This document shows, one piece after another, positions 18,453 through 26,352 of a stretch of 64,000 bases of DNA (the stretch's first letter is position 1; each line of letters begins with the position of its first letter). Source of the DNA: UBA9647 sp049522195 (GTDB lineage: Bacteria > Bacteroidota > Ignavibacteria > UBA10030); the NCBI GenBank assembly GCA_049522195.1, contig JBEKOB010000001.1, positions 62,001-126,000 of the forward strand, written 5' to 3'. A model generated the notes under the pieces. It worked only from the letters and a program-made list of their open reading frames with translations. It had not been told where the DNA came from and did not search any database. A program made the position numbers and the translations under genes.

Positions 18453-19793
18453 ATGAGCAAACTTACAGAGACGTTTACCAATATCTTCAAGATCCAGGAG
18501 CTTCGCGAGCGGATCCTGTTCACCGCTGCGCTTCTGATCGTCGTCCGACTCGGATCCCATATCACGATTCCGGGTGTTGATGCGCATGTCCTTTCAGACT
18601 ATCTCCGTAGATCGGGGGAAGGTACCCTCTTCGGGCTCTATGATTTATTTGTCGGCGGAGCGTTCTCCAATGCGGCGGTGTTTGCGTTGGGAATCATGCC
18701 GTATATCAGCTCGTCGATCGTCATTCAGCTCCTCGGCGCCGTGGTTCCATACTTCCAGAAACTGCAGAAAGAGGGGGAGGATGGACGGAAGAAGATCACA
18801 CAATATACAAGGTACGGAACGGTGCTTATTTGCCTCTTGCAGGGGAGCGGCGTGGTGATCAAGCTCCAGAGCATGGTGACACCTGCAGGTCCGATTGTCC
18901 CGGCAGCAGTTAGCGGTTTCGGTTTTGCTTTCAGTACCGTCATCATCCTGACCGCAGGGACCATCTTCATGATGTGGCTGGGTGAGCAGATCACGGAACG
19001 GGGGATTGGAAACGGAATCTCGTTGATCATCTTTATCGGCATCATCGCCCGGTTCCCGAATTCTATCCTCGACGAGTATCAGCTGATTCTCGCAGGCCGC
19101 AATATCATTATCGAGTTGGTGATCCTCGCACTGATGGGACTCATTGTGGCAGGTGTTGTGCTGGTGACTCAAGGTACCCGCAGAATCCCAGTACAGTATG
19201 CGAAACGGGTTATCGGCCGCAAGGTCTACGGAGGCGTTACGCAGTATATCCCGCTCAGGGTCAACACGGCGGGAGTTATGCCGATCATCTTCGCCCAAGC
19301 GATCATGTTTGTTCCGCAGATCATTTTCCAGTTCTTCCCGGAGAGCGAGTTCATCGATACGCTGAGCCGTGAGTGGTTTGGGTACGGATCGTGGACATAC
19401 TCGTTCATCTATGCATTGATGATTGTGTTCTTTACATACTTCTACACTGCTATTGCATTCAACCCGAAGGACGTTGCTGACAACATGAAGAAGCAGGGGG
19501 GATTCATTCCGGGCATTCGTCCGGGCACGCACACTGCAGAATTTGTCGACAACATCCTGACGAAGATCACGTTGCCTGGCTCCATCTTCCTGGCGATCAT
19601 TGCGATCCTGCCGACGGTGATGTCGAAGTTTGGAGGCGTGACGCCGGGATTCGCCCAGTTCTTCGGAGGCACGAGCCTTCTGATTGTGGTCGGTGTCGCG
19701 TTGGATACGCTTCAGCAGGTAGAGTCCCACCTGCTCATGCGCCACTATGATGGCTTCATGAAGAGTGGGAAGCTTCGCGGACGGAGGGGTTAG
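18453..19793 (+). CDS. secY: Protein translocase subunit SecY
   Basis: Channel-forming subunit of the SecYEG translocon in the inner membrane. The 446-residue protein has about ten hydrophobic segments and SecY signatures such as ALGIMPYISSSIVIQLL in the second segment and RPGTHTAEFVDNILTKIT in a late loop. It starts 15 bp after rplO, the typical spc-operon position, and map follows 12 bp later. Confidence 0.97.
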   Translation: MSKLTETFTNIFKIQELRERILFTAALLIVVRLGSHITIPGVDAHVLSDYLRRSGEGTLFGLYDLFVGGAFSNAAVFALGIMPYISSSIVIQLLGAVVPYFQKLQKEGEDGRKKITQYTRYGTVLICLLQGSGVVIKLQSMVTPAGPIVPAAVSGFGFAFSTVIILTAGTIFMMWLGEQITERGIGNGISLIIFIGIIARFPNSILDEYQLILAGRNIIIELVILALMGLIVAGVVLVTQGTRRIPVQYAKRVIGRKVYGGVTQYIPLRVNTAGVMPIIFAQAIMFVPQIIFQFFPESEFIDTLSREWFGYGSWTYSFIYALMIVFFTYFYTAIAFNPKDVADNMKKQGGFIPGIRPGTHTAEFVDNILTKITLPGSIFLAIIAILPTVMSKFGGVTPGFAQFFGGTSLLIVVGVALDTLQQVESHLLMRHYDGFMKSGKLRGRRG

Positions 19794-19805
19794 TACCCAG
19801 AGCCG

Positions 19806-20564
19806 ATGGTTCGGATCAAGAGCAAGCGGGAAATCGGGCTCATTCGGGAAAGCAGCAGAATCGTAGCCGATGTGCTCAAGCTTGTTTCGTCTCATATCCG
19901 TCCCGGTGTGACGACGATCGAGCTCGACCTGATCGCGGAAGAGTATATCAGGTCGCTCGGTGCCATTCCTGCGTTCAAAGGATACGGACACTCGAAGTCG
20001 AACCTGTTCCCTGCGACACTTTGCACGTCAATCGATGACGTGGTGGTGCACGGGATTCCTTCAAACCGGACATTACGTGAGGGAGAGATTCTCTCCGTGG
20101 ATGTCGGTGTTGTGAGGGAAGGATATTACGGAGATGGTGCCTGTACGTTTCCTGTCGGCGAGATCTCCAAAGAGAAACAACGATTGTTGAAGATTACAGA
20201 AGAATCGCTTCGCAAGGGAATTGAGCAGGCGGTTGTCGGCAACAAGCTGCACGATATCTCGTACGCGGTACAGAAGCATGTGGAAGCAGCAGGGTACTCA
20301 GTGGTGCGGGACCTTGTGGGACACGGAGTCGGTGTAGAGCTGCACGAGGAACCGGCGGTCCCGAATTTTGGGAAACCGGGGACGGGAATGAAGCTACAGG
20401 AGGGGATGACCCTCGCGATCGAGCCGATGGTAAATGCGGGAGCGTGGCAGGTTCGCTTTGGGGCGGATGGCTGGACCGTCCTGACGCAGGATGGGCGACC
20501 GTCAGCGCATTTTGAACACACAATAGCGATTGTTGACGGCAAACCGGAAATCCTGACGACCTAG
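19806..20564 (+). CDS. map: Methionine aminopeptidase, type I
   Basis: Removes the initiator methionine from nascent proteins. The 252 residues contain the five expected metal ligands D99, D110, H173, E206 and E237 and the substrate-binding H82 (VVVHGIP). It lacks the N-terminal SH3-binding/zinc extension, so it is the short type Ia form. ATG 19806 lies 12 bp after the secY stop; the secY-map-infA order is common. Confidence 0.97.
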   Translation: MVRIKSKREIGLIRESSRIVADVLKLVSSHIRPGVTTIELDLIAEEYIRSLGAIPAFKGYGHSKSNLFPATLCTSIDDVVVHGIPSNRTLREGEILSVDVGVVREGYYGDGACTFPVGEISKEKQRLLKITEESLRKGIEQAVVGNKLHDISYAVQKHVEAAGYSVVRDLVGHGVGVELHEEPAVPNFGKPGTGMKLQEGMTLAIEPMVNAGAWQVRFGADGWTVLTQDGRPSAHFEHTIAIVDGKPEILTT

Positions 20565-20572
20565 ATCAAACT

Positions 20573-20791
20573 ATGGCAAAACAAGGCCCGATAAAAGTTG
20601 ATGGAGTCATTACTGATACGTTGCCGAACGCGACGTTTAAGGTCAAGCTTGACAACGGGCACGAAATTCTCGCACACATCTCGGGCAAGATGCGGATGCA
20701 TTTCATCAAAATCCTTGTCGGAGACCGTGTCACGGTAGAAATGTCCCCGTATGATTTATCCAAGGGAAGAATCACCTACCGATACAAGTAA
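20573..20791 (+). CDS. infA: Translation initiation factor IF-1
   Basis: OB-fold factor that occupies the A site during initiation. The 72 residues (GPIKVDGVITDTLPNATFKV, LDNGHEILAHISGKMRMHFI, ILVGDRVTVEMSPYDLSKGR) are an exact family match. It starts 8 bp after map. Confidence 0.97.
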   Translation: MAKQGPIKVDGVITDTLPNATFKVKLDNGHEILAHISGKMRMHFIKILVGDRVTVEMSPYDLSKGRITYRYK

Positions 20792-20810
20792 CTCGAGTCG
20801 GAGCACGCAT

Positions 20811-20924
20811 ATGAAAGTACGATCATCAGTGAAAAAGATTTGCGACAACTGCAAGATCATCCGCCGCAAGGGGGTTGTCCACGTCATTTGCAAGAACCCG
20901 AAGCATAAACAAAGGCAGGGATAA
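20811..20924 (+). CDS. rpmJ: 50S ribosomal protein L36
   Basis: Small zinc-binding protein of 37 residues. Reading from the ATG at 20811 gives MKVRSSVKKICDNCKIIRRK and ends NPKHKQRQG. C11, C14, C27 and H32 form the zinc site of the C+ form. Position between infA and rpsM is standard. A TCGGAG element lies about 10 bases upstream. Confidence 0.95.
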   Translation: MKVRSSVKKICDNCKIIRRKGVVHVICKNPKHKQRQG

Positions 20925-20932
20925 TGGTGATA

Positions 20933-21008
20933 GATCCGAAATCCTAAATCCGAAAAACGAAATAAGGAACAATATTTAGGATTTCGAGTTTAGAGATTCG
21001 GATTTCCA
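20933..21008. repeat. A+T-rich intergenic micro-repeat with inverted repeat (rpmJ-rpsM)
   Basis: The rpmJ-rpsM gap is filled by variants of a TCCGAAATCC-like word. A perfect 13-bp inverted repeat is present: CGAAATCCTAAAT (20937-20949) and its reverse complement (20974-20986). Similar words fill the gaps at 29512-29587 and, with TCGAAAATCG-type words, at 21848-21940. Base composition differs sharply from the flanking ribosomal genes. It could fold as RNA but has no U-tract. Confidence 0.7.
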
Positions 21009-21032
21009 ACAAGCATTATCAGGAGAACCATT

Positions 21033-21416
21033 TTGGCACGTATAGCGGGTATTGACTTACCAAAGAACAAACGAGCAGAGATCGGCCTGACGTACATTTA
21101 CGGCATCGGCCGCACGGCTGCTCACTCGATCCTCACCAAGGCCGGCATCGAGTTCGGCAAAAAGGTCGGTGAGCTAAATGACGAAGAGGTCGCATCGATC
21201 CGGGCGATCATCCAGGCCGACCATAAGGTCGAGGGTGCGATGAGAAGCGAAGTGCAGATGAACATCAAACGCTTGATGGACATCGGCTGCTATCGCGGGC
21301 TTCGCCATCGCAAAGGCCTGCCTGCTCGCGGTCAGAGGACACGGACAAATGCACGTACCCGTAAGGGCAAGAGGAAGACAGTGGCAGGGAGGAAGAAAGC
21401 ACTCGAGAAGAAGTAA
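21033..21416 (+). CDS. rpsM: 30S ribosomal protein S13
   Basis: S13 in the 30S head contacts the P-site tRNA and the 50S bridge. The 127 residues start ARIAGIDLPKNKRAEIGLTYIYGIG and include the GCYRGLRHRKGLPARGQRTRTNARTRKG signature. Start is TTG at 21033, with AGGAGA 8 bases upstream. First gene of the alpha-operon section, placed just after an intergenic repeat. Confidence 0.97.
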   Translation: MARIAGIDLPKNKRAEIGLTYIYGIGRTAAHSILTKAGIEFGKKVGELNDEEVASIRAIIQADHKVEGAMRSEVQMNIKRLMDIGCYRGLRHRKGLPARGQRTRTNARTRKGKRKTVAGRKKALEKK

Positions 21417-21441
21417 TCATCTTTCATGAAGGAGGTTTCGC

Positions 21442-21843
21442 TTGGCGAAACAGGCATCAGGTGCACCAGTCACCAAGAAGAAGAAGAAAGTCCACGTTGA
21501 TACGAACGGCAAGGCGTTTGTCAAAGCCACGTTCAACAACGTTATCGTGACCCTCACTGACACCTACGGCAATGTGATCGCGTGGTCGTCGGCTGGACGG
21601 AATGGATTCAAGGGATCGCGGAAGAACACGCCGTTTGCGGCCCAGGTTTCTGCAGAGGCAGCGGCGAAGGAAGCGCACGATCTCGGACTGCGTCGCGTGG
21701 AAGTGTTCATCAAAGGTCCGGGCGCTGGACGTGAGGCTGCGGTTCGCTCGCTTCAGTCGGCGGGACTTGAGATCACGATTATCCGTGACATCACGCCCAT
21801 CCCACATAATGGATGCAGGCCGCCAAAACGCCGACGTGTCTAA
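21442..21843 (+). CDS. rpsK: 30S ribosomal protein S11
   Basis: Platform protein of the 30S subunit. The 133 residues contain VKATFNNVIVTLTDTYGNVI, AAQVSAEAAAKEAHDLG and the invariant TPIPHNGCRPPKRRRV end. Start is TTG at 21442 behind GAAGGAGG, which decides it. Confidence 0.97.
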   Translation: MAKQASGAPVTKKKKKVHVDTNGKAFVKATFNNVIVTLTDTYGNVIAWSSAGRNGFKGSRKNTPFAAQVSAEAAAKEAHDLGLRRVEVFIKGPGAGREAAVRSLQSAGLEITIIRDITPIPHNGCRPPKRRRV

Positions 21844-21847
21844 GTAA

Positions 21848-21940
21848 TTTTCGATTCCCAATTGTCGAATGTCGATTCAGTAGACATTGAACAAACGAAA
21901 TCGAAAATCGCCAATCGAAAATCGACAATATTCATTGAAC
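21848..21940. repeat. A+T-rich intergenic micro-repeat (rpsK-rpsD)
   Basis: The 107-bp gap is made of imperfect direct and inverted copies of TCGAAAATCG/CAATTGTCG words, for example TCGAAAATCGCC followed by TCGAAAATCGAC, facing CGATTCCCAATTGTCG upstream. This low-complexity style is shared with the gaps at 20933-21008, 29512-29587 and 46501-46552 but not with ordinary gaps here. No open reading frame of interest lies in it. Confidence 0.6.
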
Positions 21941-21950
21941 AAGGAGAGCC

Positions 21951-22580
21951 ATGGCTCGTTACATTGACGCCAGTTGTAGATTGTGTCGCCGGGAAAAGCA
22001 GAAGCTGTTTCTTAAGGGGACAAAATGTTACACCGAAAAATGTCCGCTCGAAAAGCGGAGCTTTCCGCCGGGACAACATGGGCAGAGCCGGCGCCAGAAG
22101 ATCTCGGAATACGGGATCCAGCTTCGCGAGAAACAGAAGGTAAAGCGCTCGTACGGGTTGATGGAAGCGCAGTTCCGGAATTATTTCGAGCGCGCACTGA
22201 AGCAAACGGGCCGAACGGGCGAGATCCTCGTCAAGACGCTCGAGCGCCGCTTCGACAATGTCGTCTACCGGATGGGGCTTGCCCCTTCACGGAAGTCGGC
22301 ACGGCAGCTGATTCTCCATCGTCATCTTACTGTCAACAATAAGGTCGTTGATATCGCTTCGTACCTCCTGAATCCGGGTGATGTGATCCAGGTCCGTGAC
22401 AAGAGCAAAAAGTTGGACCTCATCCACTCATCGATGAAGCGCGTCAAAGACACGGCAATGCTCCCCTGGCTCAGTCTCGACAAGGCGACGTTGACTGGAA
22501 CGTTTTTGCAGGTTCCGGAGCGCGCCGACGTGCCGCTGCAAGCCAACGAGCAGCTCATCGTCGAGTTGTATTCGAAGTAA
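21951..22580 (+). CDS. rpsD: 30S ribosomal protein S4, zinc-binding form
   Basis: Primary 16S rRNA-binding protein that nucleates the 30S body; also involved in accuracy. The 209 residues have an N-terminal four-cysteine zinc site (C9, C12, C26, C31) and the S4 RNA-binding domain (RMGLAPSRKSARQLILHRHL). The ATG at 21951 is preceded by CAAGGAG. Between rpsK and rpoA, the standard alpha-operon layout. Confidence 0.97.
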   Translation: MARYIDASCRLCRREKQKLFLKGTKCYTEKCPLEKRSFPPGQHGQSRRQKISEYGIQLREKQKVKRSYGLMEAQFRNYFERALKQTGRTGEILVKTLERRFDNVVYRMGLAPSRKSARQLILHRHLTVNNKVVDIASYLLNPGDVIQVRDKSKKLDLIHSSMKRVKDTAMLPWLSLDKATLTGTFLQVPERADVPLQANEQLIVELYSK

Positions 22581-22664
22581 CCTTAACGGTCGTTCATCAA
22601 TGTTTCATCAACCTCGGCTCGCCGGGGTTCAACGTCCTCGCGAACAGCGAGAGGAAAGAGAACT

Positions 22665-23654
22665 ATGAGCAACGCATTAGTTCAAATGCCAGAAAAGATC
22701 GAGATCGACGAGAGCTCCCTGACCCCAACTTTTGGGCGCTTCACTGTCCAGCCGCTCGAGAAGGGTTTCGGAGTTACGCTTGGCAATTCTTTCCGACGAG
22801 TGCTGCTGTCATCACTTCCCGGAACGGCGATCACCGCAATCCGGGTAGACGGCATCCAGCACGAGTTTTCCACGATCAAAGGTGTCGTGGAAGATGTCGC
22901 CGATCTGGTCTTGAACCTGAAGCAGGTTCGAATCAAGCCTATCAACAAAAAACTCACAAAAGTGACATTGGTGGTCAAGGGTCCCGGGGAACTGAAATCG
23001 TCTGATATTCAGAAATCGTCCTCTGAGCTCGAGGTTCTGAATCCGGATCTCCACCTTGCCACGCTCGGCAAAGACGCGAATTTTGAGCTCGAGCTTCGGC
23101 TCGGCCGCGGCAAAGGGTACGTATCGTCAGAAGAGAACAAAGCTGCCGACCAGCCGATCGGAACCATCGCCATCGATTCGATATTCACGCCGATCAAAAA
23201 CGTCCGGTTCTTCGTCGAACCGACACGCGTCGGCGGACAGACGGATTTCGAGAAGCTCATCCTGGAAATCGAGACTGACGGCTCCATCTCGCCGGAAGAA
23301 GCGCTCACCCACGCGGGCAAGATCCTGCGCGATCACATCCAGCTCTTCATCAACTTCGAAGCAGAGCCGGAGATGGAGAAGGTCGAGAGCGAAGAAGAGG
23401 CAAAACTGGCGTCGATCCGCAAGACACTCAAGATGTCGGTGGACGAGCTGGAACTTTCCGTCCGCTCGCACAACTGCCTCCGGTCCGCGAACATCAAGAC
23501 CATTGCCGACCTCGTTCGGAAGGATGAATCGGAGTTGTTGAAATTCCGCAATTTCGGACGCAAGTCGCTCGCCGAGCTTTCTGCGATCGTCGACGAGCTG
23601 GGCCTGAACTTCGGGATGGATGTGGACAAATATTTGAAAGACGGCAACGAGTAA
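22665..23654 (+). CDS. rpoA: DNA-directed RNA polymerase subunit alpha
   Basis: Dimerising subunit that assembles RNA polymerase and, through its C-terminal domain, contacts activators and UP elements. The 329 residues show the N-terminal signature PLEKGFGVTLGNSFRRVLLSS and a C-terminal domain (SVRSHNCLRSANIKTIADL, ELLKFRNFGRKSLAEL). A small hairpin (CTCGC-N5-GCGAG, 22637-22651) lies just before the GAGGAAAG ribosome-binding site. Confidence 0.98.
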   Translation: MSNALVQMPEKIEIDESSLTPTFGRFTVQPLEKGFGVTLGNSFRRVLLSSLPGTAITAIRVDGIQHEFSTIKGVVEDVADLVLNLKQVRIKPINKKLTKVTLVVKGPGELKSSDIQKSSSELEVLNPDLHLATLGKDANFELELRLGRGKGYVSSEENKAADQPIGTIAIDSIFTPIKNVRFFVEPTRVGGQTDFEKLILEIETDGSISPEEALTHAGKILRDHIQLFINFEAEPEMEKVESEEEAKLASIRKTLKMSVDELELSVRSHNCLRSANIKTIADLVRKDESELLKFRNFGRKSLAELSAIVDELGLNFGMDVDKYLKDGNE

Positions 23655-23672
23655 TCTAAGAGGAACTGAAGA

Positions 23673-24245
23673 ATGCGTCACGGAAACAAAGGTCGAAAAC
23701 TTGGAAGGACCGCAAGCCATCGCAAGGCGACGCTCTCGTCGTTGAGCGTGGCGGTCATCCGGCACAAGAAGATACGCACCACGACTGCGAAAGCGAAAGA
23801 AGCCCGAATGGTTGTTGAGAAACTCATTACGCGGGCAAAGCGGGCTGTGGCGAAGGAAGGCGAAGGGAAGCCGAAAGATGTCCATGCGCGGCGTGAGGTG
23901 TTCGCGTTCCTTCGAGACCGGGAAGCCGTGACCACACTCTTCAACGAGATTGCTCCGAAAGTTGCCACCCGCGCTGGTGGCTATACTCGTGTCGTGAAAC
24001 TCGGACGGCGTCAGGGAGACGGCGGCGAAGTCGCTATTGTAGAGCTGGTGGATTACAACACCGGTCAGGAAAAAGCTGCGCCGAAACCGAAGGCAAAAGC
24101 TGCTGCAGCACGCAAACGGGGACCAAAGAAGGGTAAGCCCGAAACATCGAAGAAAGCCGAAGAGACGAAGACGGAAGCCGTGGCGGAAACGCCGGCGAAG
24201 GCCGAACCATCTGAACCTCAGGCCGCGGAGTCTAACTCCAAATAG
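23673..24245 (+). CDS. rplQ: 50S ribosomal protein L17 with acidic/basic tail
   Basis: L17 lies near the tunnel exit. The core (MRHGNKGRKLGRTASHRKATL, RRQGDGGEVAIVELVDY) ends near residue 130. About 60 more residues follow that are rich in Lys, Ala, Glu and Pro. The usual protein is 116-130 residues long. Longer forms are known from Bacteroidota, so this is a lineage trait rather than an error. The tail resembles that on L22. Confidence 0.96.
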   Translation: MRHGNKGRKLGRTASHRKATLSSLSVAVIRHKKIRTTTAKAKEARMVVEKLITRAKRAVAKEGEGKPKDVHARREVFAFLRDREAVTTLFNEIAPKVATRAGGYTRVVKLGRRQGDGGEVAIVELVDYNTGQEKAAPKPKAKAAAARKRGPKKGKPETSKKAEETKTEAVAETPAKAEPSEPQAAESNSK

Positions 24246-24293
24246 AGAGAGTAGACTATTCTTTCTGGTTTTGTTGAAGAGAGGGAAGTCTCC

Positions 24294-24923
24294 ATGCTCA
24301 AAATCACATCTGCAGAATTTCTCCAGGGTGTAGCAGATCTTCACCAACTTCCGAAGAATGAGCTGAAGGAAGTCTTGTACATCGGCCGATCGAATGTCGG
24401 CAAATCGTCATTGCTGAACAAGATGTGCAATCGGAAGAACCTTGCCCGCTCGAGCTCGACTCCGGGCAAGACGAGGGAAATCAATTACTACATCATCAAC
24501 AACCAGTTCTATTTCGTCGATCTCCCGGGATACGGCTACGCGAAAGTGCCTGAGCAGATGCGTGCCGGCTGGAAGCGCCTGATCGAGGATTTCCTCAAGC
24601 GCGGACGCCCCATCGCCCTCGGCATGCAGCTCATCGATTCACGCCAGGAGCCGACGCCGCTCGACCTGATGATGATGGACTGGCTCGAGTACTACGAAAT
24701 CCCCTACCTCCTCATCCTGACAAAATCAGACAAGCTGCCCGTGAGCAAGCTCACCAAGCAGCTCGAGGCTTACAAAGTTCGCTTCAGCCAGCAGTTGACG
24801 GAAGGATCATGCCGGGGAATCGTTCCATTCTCCATCATCACGAGCGATGGCAAAGGCGAGCTGCTGCGCCTCATCGATGTCCACATGAGCCACGCAATGA
24901 GCCAGAAGAAGGAGGCCGTCTAA
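24294..24923 (+). CDS. engB: Ribosome biogenesis GTPase EngB (YsxC/YihA)
   Basis: GTPase required for late assembly of the 50S subunit. The 209 residues contain G1 GRSNVGKSS at 31-39, the switch region SSTPGKTREINYY, G3 DLPGYG at 76-81 and G4 TKSD at 143-146. GAGGGAAG precedes the ATG. Its place at the end of the ribosomal superoperon, 48 bp after rplQ and directly before a strong terminator, fits co-expression with its substrate. Confidence 0.96.
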   Translation: MLKITSAEFLQGVADLHQLPKNELKEVLYIGRSNVGKSSLLNKMCNRKNLARSSSTPGKTREINYYIINNQFYFVDLPGYGYAKVPEQMRAGWKRLIEDFLKRGRPIALGMQLIDSRQEPTPLDLMMMDWLEYYEIPYLLILTKSDKLPVSKLTKQLEAYKVRFSQQLTEGSCRGIVPFSIITSDGKGELLRLIDVHMSHAMSQKKEAV

Positions 24924-24960
24924 CGACCGCACTCTTGAGAGAATGTTTGGATACACACCG

Positions 24961-24990
24961 GGCCCCGAATCACTTCGGGGCCTTTGTGTT
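24961..24990 (+). terminator. Intrinsic terminator ending the ribosomal superoperon
   Basis: GGCCCCGAA (24961-24969) and TTCGGGGCC (24974-24982) form a perfect 9-bp stem with a TCAC loop, followed by TTTGTGTT. It lies 37 bp after the engB stop and marks the end of a co-directional run of about 25 kb. Confidence 0.8.
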
Positions 24991-25108
24991 GATAGAACAC
25001 GACGCCCGACTCCCCGGTGTTGAGGTGCGTGATTGATTGTGGCTGATGAAAGACGTACTTTAGCGCGGAATCCTCTTCGCTACTTCCCAATCCTCGTCTG
25101 GGCTTGAC

Positions 25109-26203
25109 TTGATCGCGAAAAGCCGCATACTGTTCCTGATCTTCTTCATGACAGTTGTTCTTGCCGGTGGCACTTTGTCTGGACAGCAGCTGCCTGCCGT
25201 GACCATCACCGGCCGGGTACTTGACGACTCATCCGGGGTTGGCCTGGTGAACACAGATGTGTTCATTGCAAACTCCACACTCGGGGCAGCAACCAATGAA
25301 GAGGGACGGTTTACCATCAGGAAAGTGCCGCTTGGAACGCACGAACTCGTCGCTTCACGCGTCGGGTACATGCTCGCAACACGTCTCGTCCGAATCATTG
25401 ATTCAATCCACCAGAGTATCGATTTCAGGCTGAAACCCAGACAACTAGTAGTCGGTGCGGTTGAGGTTGTTGCCCCCGAGCCTGTCGAATGGCAAAAAGA
25501 CCTTGCCAGGTTCAAAGAGTTCTTTTTGGGAGATGGCCCGAACGCCGACAAATGTACTATCCTGAATCCGGAGGTGCTGACGTTCTCGAAGGACATCTCT
25601 GGACAGTTTGAAGCACAGGCATCCCAGCCTCTCAGTATAGAAAACCGGGGCCTTGGCTATCACCTCCAGCTCGAGCTTGTTGCGTTTGTTGTGTCGGATA
25701 AGTGGCTCACCTATGCCTGGAAAGCGCTCTTTCGAAACCTCTCTTCCTCGGACGAAGACCAGGACAAGGAATGGGCCCAACGACGTCTCTGGACGTATAA
25801 AGGATCACTGCGCCACTTCCTCGCTTCGCTTGCCATCGGAACCGCTGAATCGCAGGGGTTCCAAATGTTCAGGGTGAAACGGTTTGATGCCTCACACATC
25901 CGCTGGCCGATGACTCCGGAGGATCTCCTAACGCCCAGCCCGCTTCCCAATGAAAAGGTCCTCTCTTTCAATGACTATCTGGAAGTGGAATATGTGCACG
26001 GTTCCGGTCGCTTGACCCAACTTTCTCCGACGTCGCGATCGGAGCCAAACCCGAACATCTCGTGGTTGGAGCTCACCCATGGACAGCTGACCATCAGCAC
26101 ACTGGGGAATTACAGTGATCCGTTCGGCCTCAAGGTAACAGGGGGGTGGGCTTACTCACGCATCGCAGACGAACTCCCATTCGATTTTGTCCCCGCGAAC
26201 TGA
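25109..26203 (+). CDS. Exported carboxypeptidase-regulatory-like domain protein
   Basis: Probable envelope protein of unknown function, 364 residues. A hydrophobic signal segment (about residues 6-20) is followed by a CarboxypepD_reg-like beta-sandwich at about residues 30-113 (TGRVLDDSSGVGLVNTDVF, GAATNEEGRFTIRKVPLG). The rest (FFLGDGPNADKCTILNPEVL, PLSIENRGLGYHLQLEL) resembles a recurrent Bacteroidota family of similar length without an assigned role. The TTG start at 25109 is uncertain: no ribosome-binding site is visible, and ATG 25148 would remove most of the signal segment. It appears monocistronic. Confidence 0.75.
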   Translation: MIAKSRILFLIFFMTVVLAGGTLSGQQLPAVTITGRVLDDSSGVGLVNTDVFIANSTLGAATNEEGRFTIRKVPLGTHELVASRVGYMLATRLVRIIDSIHQSIDFRLKPRQLVVGAVEVVAPEPVEWQKDLARFKEFFLGDGPNADKCTILNPEVLTFSKDISGQFEAQASQPLSIENRGLGYHLQLELVAFVVSDKWLTYAWKALFRNLSSSDEDQDKEWAQRRLWTYKGSLRHFLASLAIGTAESQGFQMFRVKRFDASHIRWPMTPEDLLTPSPLPNEKVLSFNDYLEVEYVHGSGRLTQLSPTSRSEPNPNISWLELTHGQLTISTLGNYSDPFGLKVTGGWAYSRIADELPFDFVPAN

Positions 26204-26352
26204 TGTGTTCGCCATCTGAGAGCAGTCTCTGTCAGCGATCATACTGGGATTGCAGGCACCATCGTTCTTGCTTATCGCTCCGGTGATTGCTATTTTCACG
26301 TGTTGAGTGAACGTAGCAATAAAGTTTCCTGACTATTGGACCACGAGAATTC

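Noticed and set aside
18645..19991. Long open frame of 448 codons on the minus strand
   Set aside because: It lies antisense to secY, whose membrane segments and signatures are unambiguous; the minus-strand product is rich in Arg, Asp and His, without family resemblance.
22637..22651. Hairpin before rpoA as an S4-type autoregulatory site
   Set aside because: Only a 5-bp stem; known S4 control in other bacteria acts in the leader before rpsM, and no pseudoknot pattern was seen here.
23127..24347. 406-codon frame on the minus strand
   Set aside because: It is antisense to rpoA and rplQ, both certain; no homologous motif recognised.
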